Positions 63,138 to 64,000 of a stretch of 64,000 nt of DNA are shown in pieces. The notes below the pieces were generated by a model. The model did no database searches. It was not told the origin of the DNA and was given only the letters and a program-made list of their open reading frames with translations. Made by a program: the position numbers and the translations under genes. Numbering within the stretch: position 1 is the stretch's first letter; every line of letters begins with the position of its first letter. Origin of the DNA: Streptomyces sp. NRRL S-244 (lineage in GTDB: Bacteria; Actinomycetota; Actinomycetes; Streptomycetales; Streptomycetaceae); contig NZ_JOCX01000008.1 in assembly GCF_000717915.1 (NCBI RefSeq), forward strand, positions 124,001 through 188,000, given 5' to 3'.

Positions 63138-63899
63138 TCACACCTGTTCGGTCGGCAGGACCACCATCTCCGCCACCGCGACCCGCGACGGCCGCGTGAC
63201 GCCGTAAACGATCGCGTCCGCGATGTCCTGCGCCTCCAGCCGCTCGATCCCCCCGAACATCTGCTCCAGCGCCTGCTGCATCTCCGGGGAGTTGTGCCCG
63301 CGCAGCTCGGTGTCCACGGCGCCGGGCTCGACGACGCAGACCCGCACGTGCTGCGGCGCCAGCTCCTGGCGCAGGGCTTCGCTGAAGGCGGTCACTCCGA
63401 ATTTGGTGGCGCAGTACGCCGTGGCCGTGGCCACGGCCCGGCGGCCCGCCAGGGAGGACACGTTGACGATGTCGGCCACCTGCCGGCGGCCGTCCCCGGC
63501 GGCGCTGACGAGGTGCGGAAGGGCCGCGTGGGTGGTGTGCATCAGGGCGGTCAGATTGACGTCCACCGTCCGCTTCCAGTCGGCGACGGGCGACTCGGAG
63601 GCGTACCCGAGGAGCATCAGACCCGCATTGTTGACCAGGGTGTCGAGGCGCCCGAGCTCCTTGACCGTACGCTCCACCACGCGCGCGGCCTCGGCCTCCT
63701 CCGCGATGTCGGCGGGCAGGACGAGCGCGGTGCCGCCGCCGGCCTCGATCTGGGCCGCCAGTTCCGTGAGCCGCTCCGCGCGCCGTGCGGTGAGCGCGAC
63801 GGTGGCGCCCTTTCCGGCGAGCGTCAGGGCGGCAGCCCGGCCGATCCCGCTCGAAGCACCGGTCACCAGGGCCACGGTGCCGCGCAGCACGTCGTCCAT
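63138..63899 (-). CDS. Short-chain dehydrogenase/reductase
   Basis: The 253-residue classical SDR has cofactor motif TGASSGIGRAAA (about residues 13-24), NNAG (about 88), catalytic Ser in VNVSSLAG (about 147) and Tyr-X3-Lys in AYCATKFG (about 161). ARRAERL after beta-2 suggests NADPH use. The ATG at 63899 is preferred, with GAGGAG about 11 bases upstream; GTG codons at 63908 and 63911 are possible. The substrate is unknown. The remaining bases to 64000 show no gene. Confidence 0.9.
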   Translation of the reverse strand: MDDVLRGTVALVTGASSGIGRAAALTLAGKGATVALTARRAERLTELAAQIEAGGGTALVLPADIAEEAEAARVVERTVKELGRLDTLVNNAGLMLLGYASESPVADWKRTVDVNLTALMHTTHAALPHLVSAAGDGRRQVADIVNVSSLAGRRAVATATAYCATKFGVTAFSEALRQELAPQHVRVCVVEPGAVDTELRGHNSPEMQQALEQMFGGIERLEAQDIADAIVYGVTRPSRVAVAEMVVLPTEQV

Positions 63900-64000
63900 C
63901 GTCCTCACCACTCCTCGCCGGCGCGCCGCGGTCGGGCACGTCCGCAGACATGCCTTCCGTGTCGGGCGGCGCGTGCACGGCCGCGCCGCCGACCCGCCCG

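Overview
The window is high-GC actinobacterial DNA whose gene content and order match Streptomyces. It carries the Streptomyces-type division and cell-wall (dcw) cluster with GTGA/ATGA start-stop overlaps, a DUF3040 protein, a ROK glucokinase beside a DUF5304 gene, a trp leader peptide with three Trp codons, and LL-DAP-type peptidoglycan genes. No rRNA, tRNA or CRISPR array was seen.

Layout. (1) 1-14783, minus strand: the dcw cluster read right to left, rsmH-ftsL-ftsI-murE-murF-mraY-murD-ftsW-murG-ftsQ-ftsZ-pgeF (pgeF runs off the left edge). These genes build lipid II and the septal machinery. (2) 15095-20621, plus strand: a beta-carbonic anhydrase, then a translationally coupled MoxR ATPase / DUF58 / transglutaminase module. 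(3) 21040-24706: a TetR regulator, a YhgE/Pip membrane protein and an ABC ATPase read as one unit, with a perfect operator-like palindrome just upstream. A HEPN-domain gene lies divergently. (4) 25376-27093: an IS110-family element whose non-coding end folds into nested stems and may encode a bridge RNA. (5) 27316-34316: a methyltransferase, DUF3040 and DUF4126 membrane proteins, a phytoene-desaturase-like flavoprotein, MetF, ThiE and an Rv2175c-like DNA-binding protein. (6) 34430-38106: a ferredoxin-reductase-like flavoprotein, then a TPP riboswitch controlling thiO-thiS-thiG. (7) 38107-39575: a scarred segment holding a perfect 91-bp inverted repeat pair, a truncated HD-domain gene and a small orphan gene. 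(8) 39576-48724: a PASTA Ser/Thr kinase, endonuclease IV, a His-rich DUF4396 protein behind a CsoR-like operator, a molybdopterin oxidoreductase, bacterioferritin with its ferredoxin, class II DAHP synthase, and an attenuator-controlled fused anthranilate synthase. (9) 48895-63899: phosphofructokinase, a NarL-type two-component pair, and a lipid/energy block (PlsC acyltransferase, esterase, nuclease-fold protein, glucokinase, DUF5304, ArsA-like ATPase, SRPBCC protein, phosphoesterase, long-chain acyl-CoA synthetase). A Tat-exported cholesterol oxidase and a short-chain dehydrogenase close the window.

The genes form an envelope and primary-metabolism backbone: wall precursor synthesis and division, a wall-sensing kinase, aromatic amino-acid entry, thiamine synthesis, sugar phosphorylation and lipid activation. 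From memory, much of the order (ftsZ...rsmH, DUF3040, MetF-like, Rv2175c-like, kinase, DAHP synthase, PlsC, ArsA-like, SRPBCC, FadD) also occurs from ftsZ to fadD15 in Mycobacterium tuberculosis. That makes this an ancient actinobacterial block, with the IS110 element and the 38-39.5 kb repeats as later additions.

In this GC-rich DNA many long open frames on the opposite strand are codon-position artefacts and were left out.
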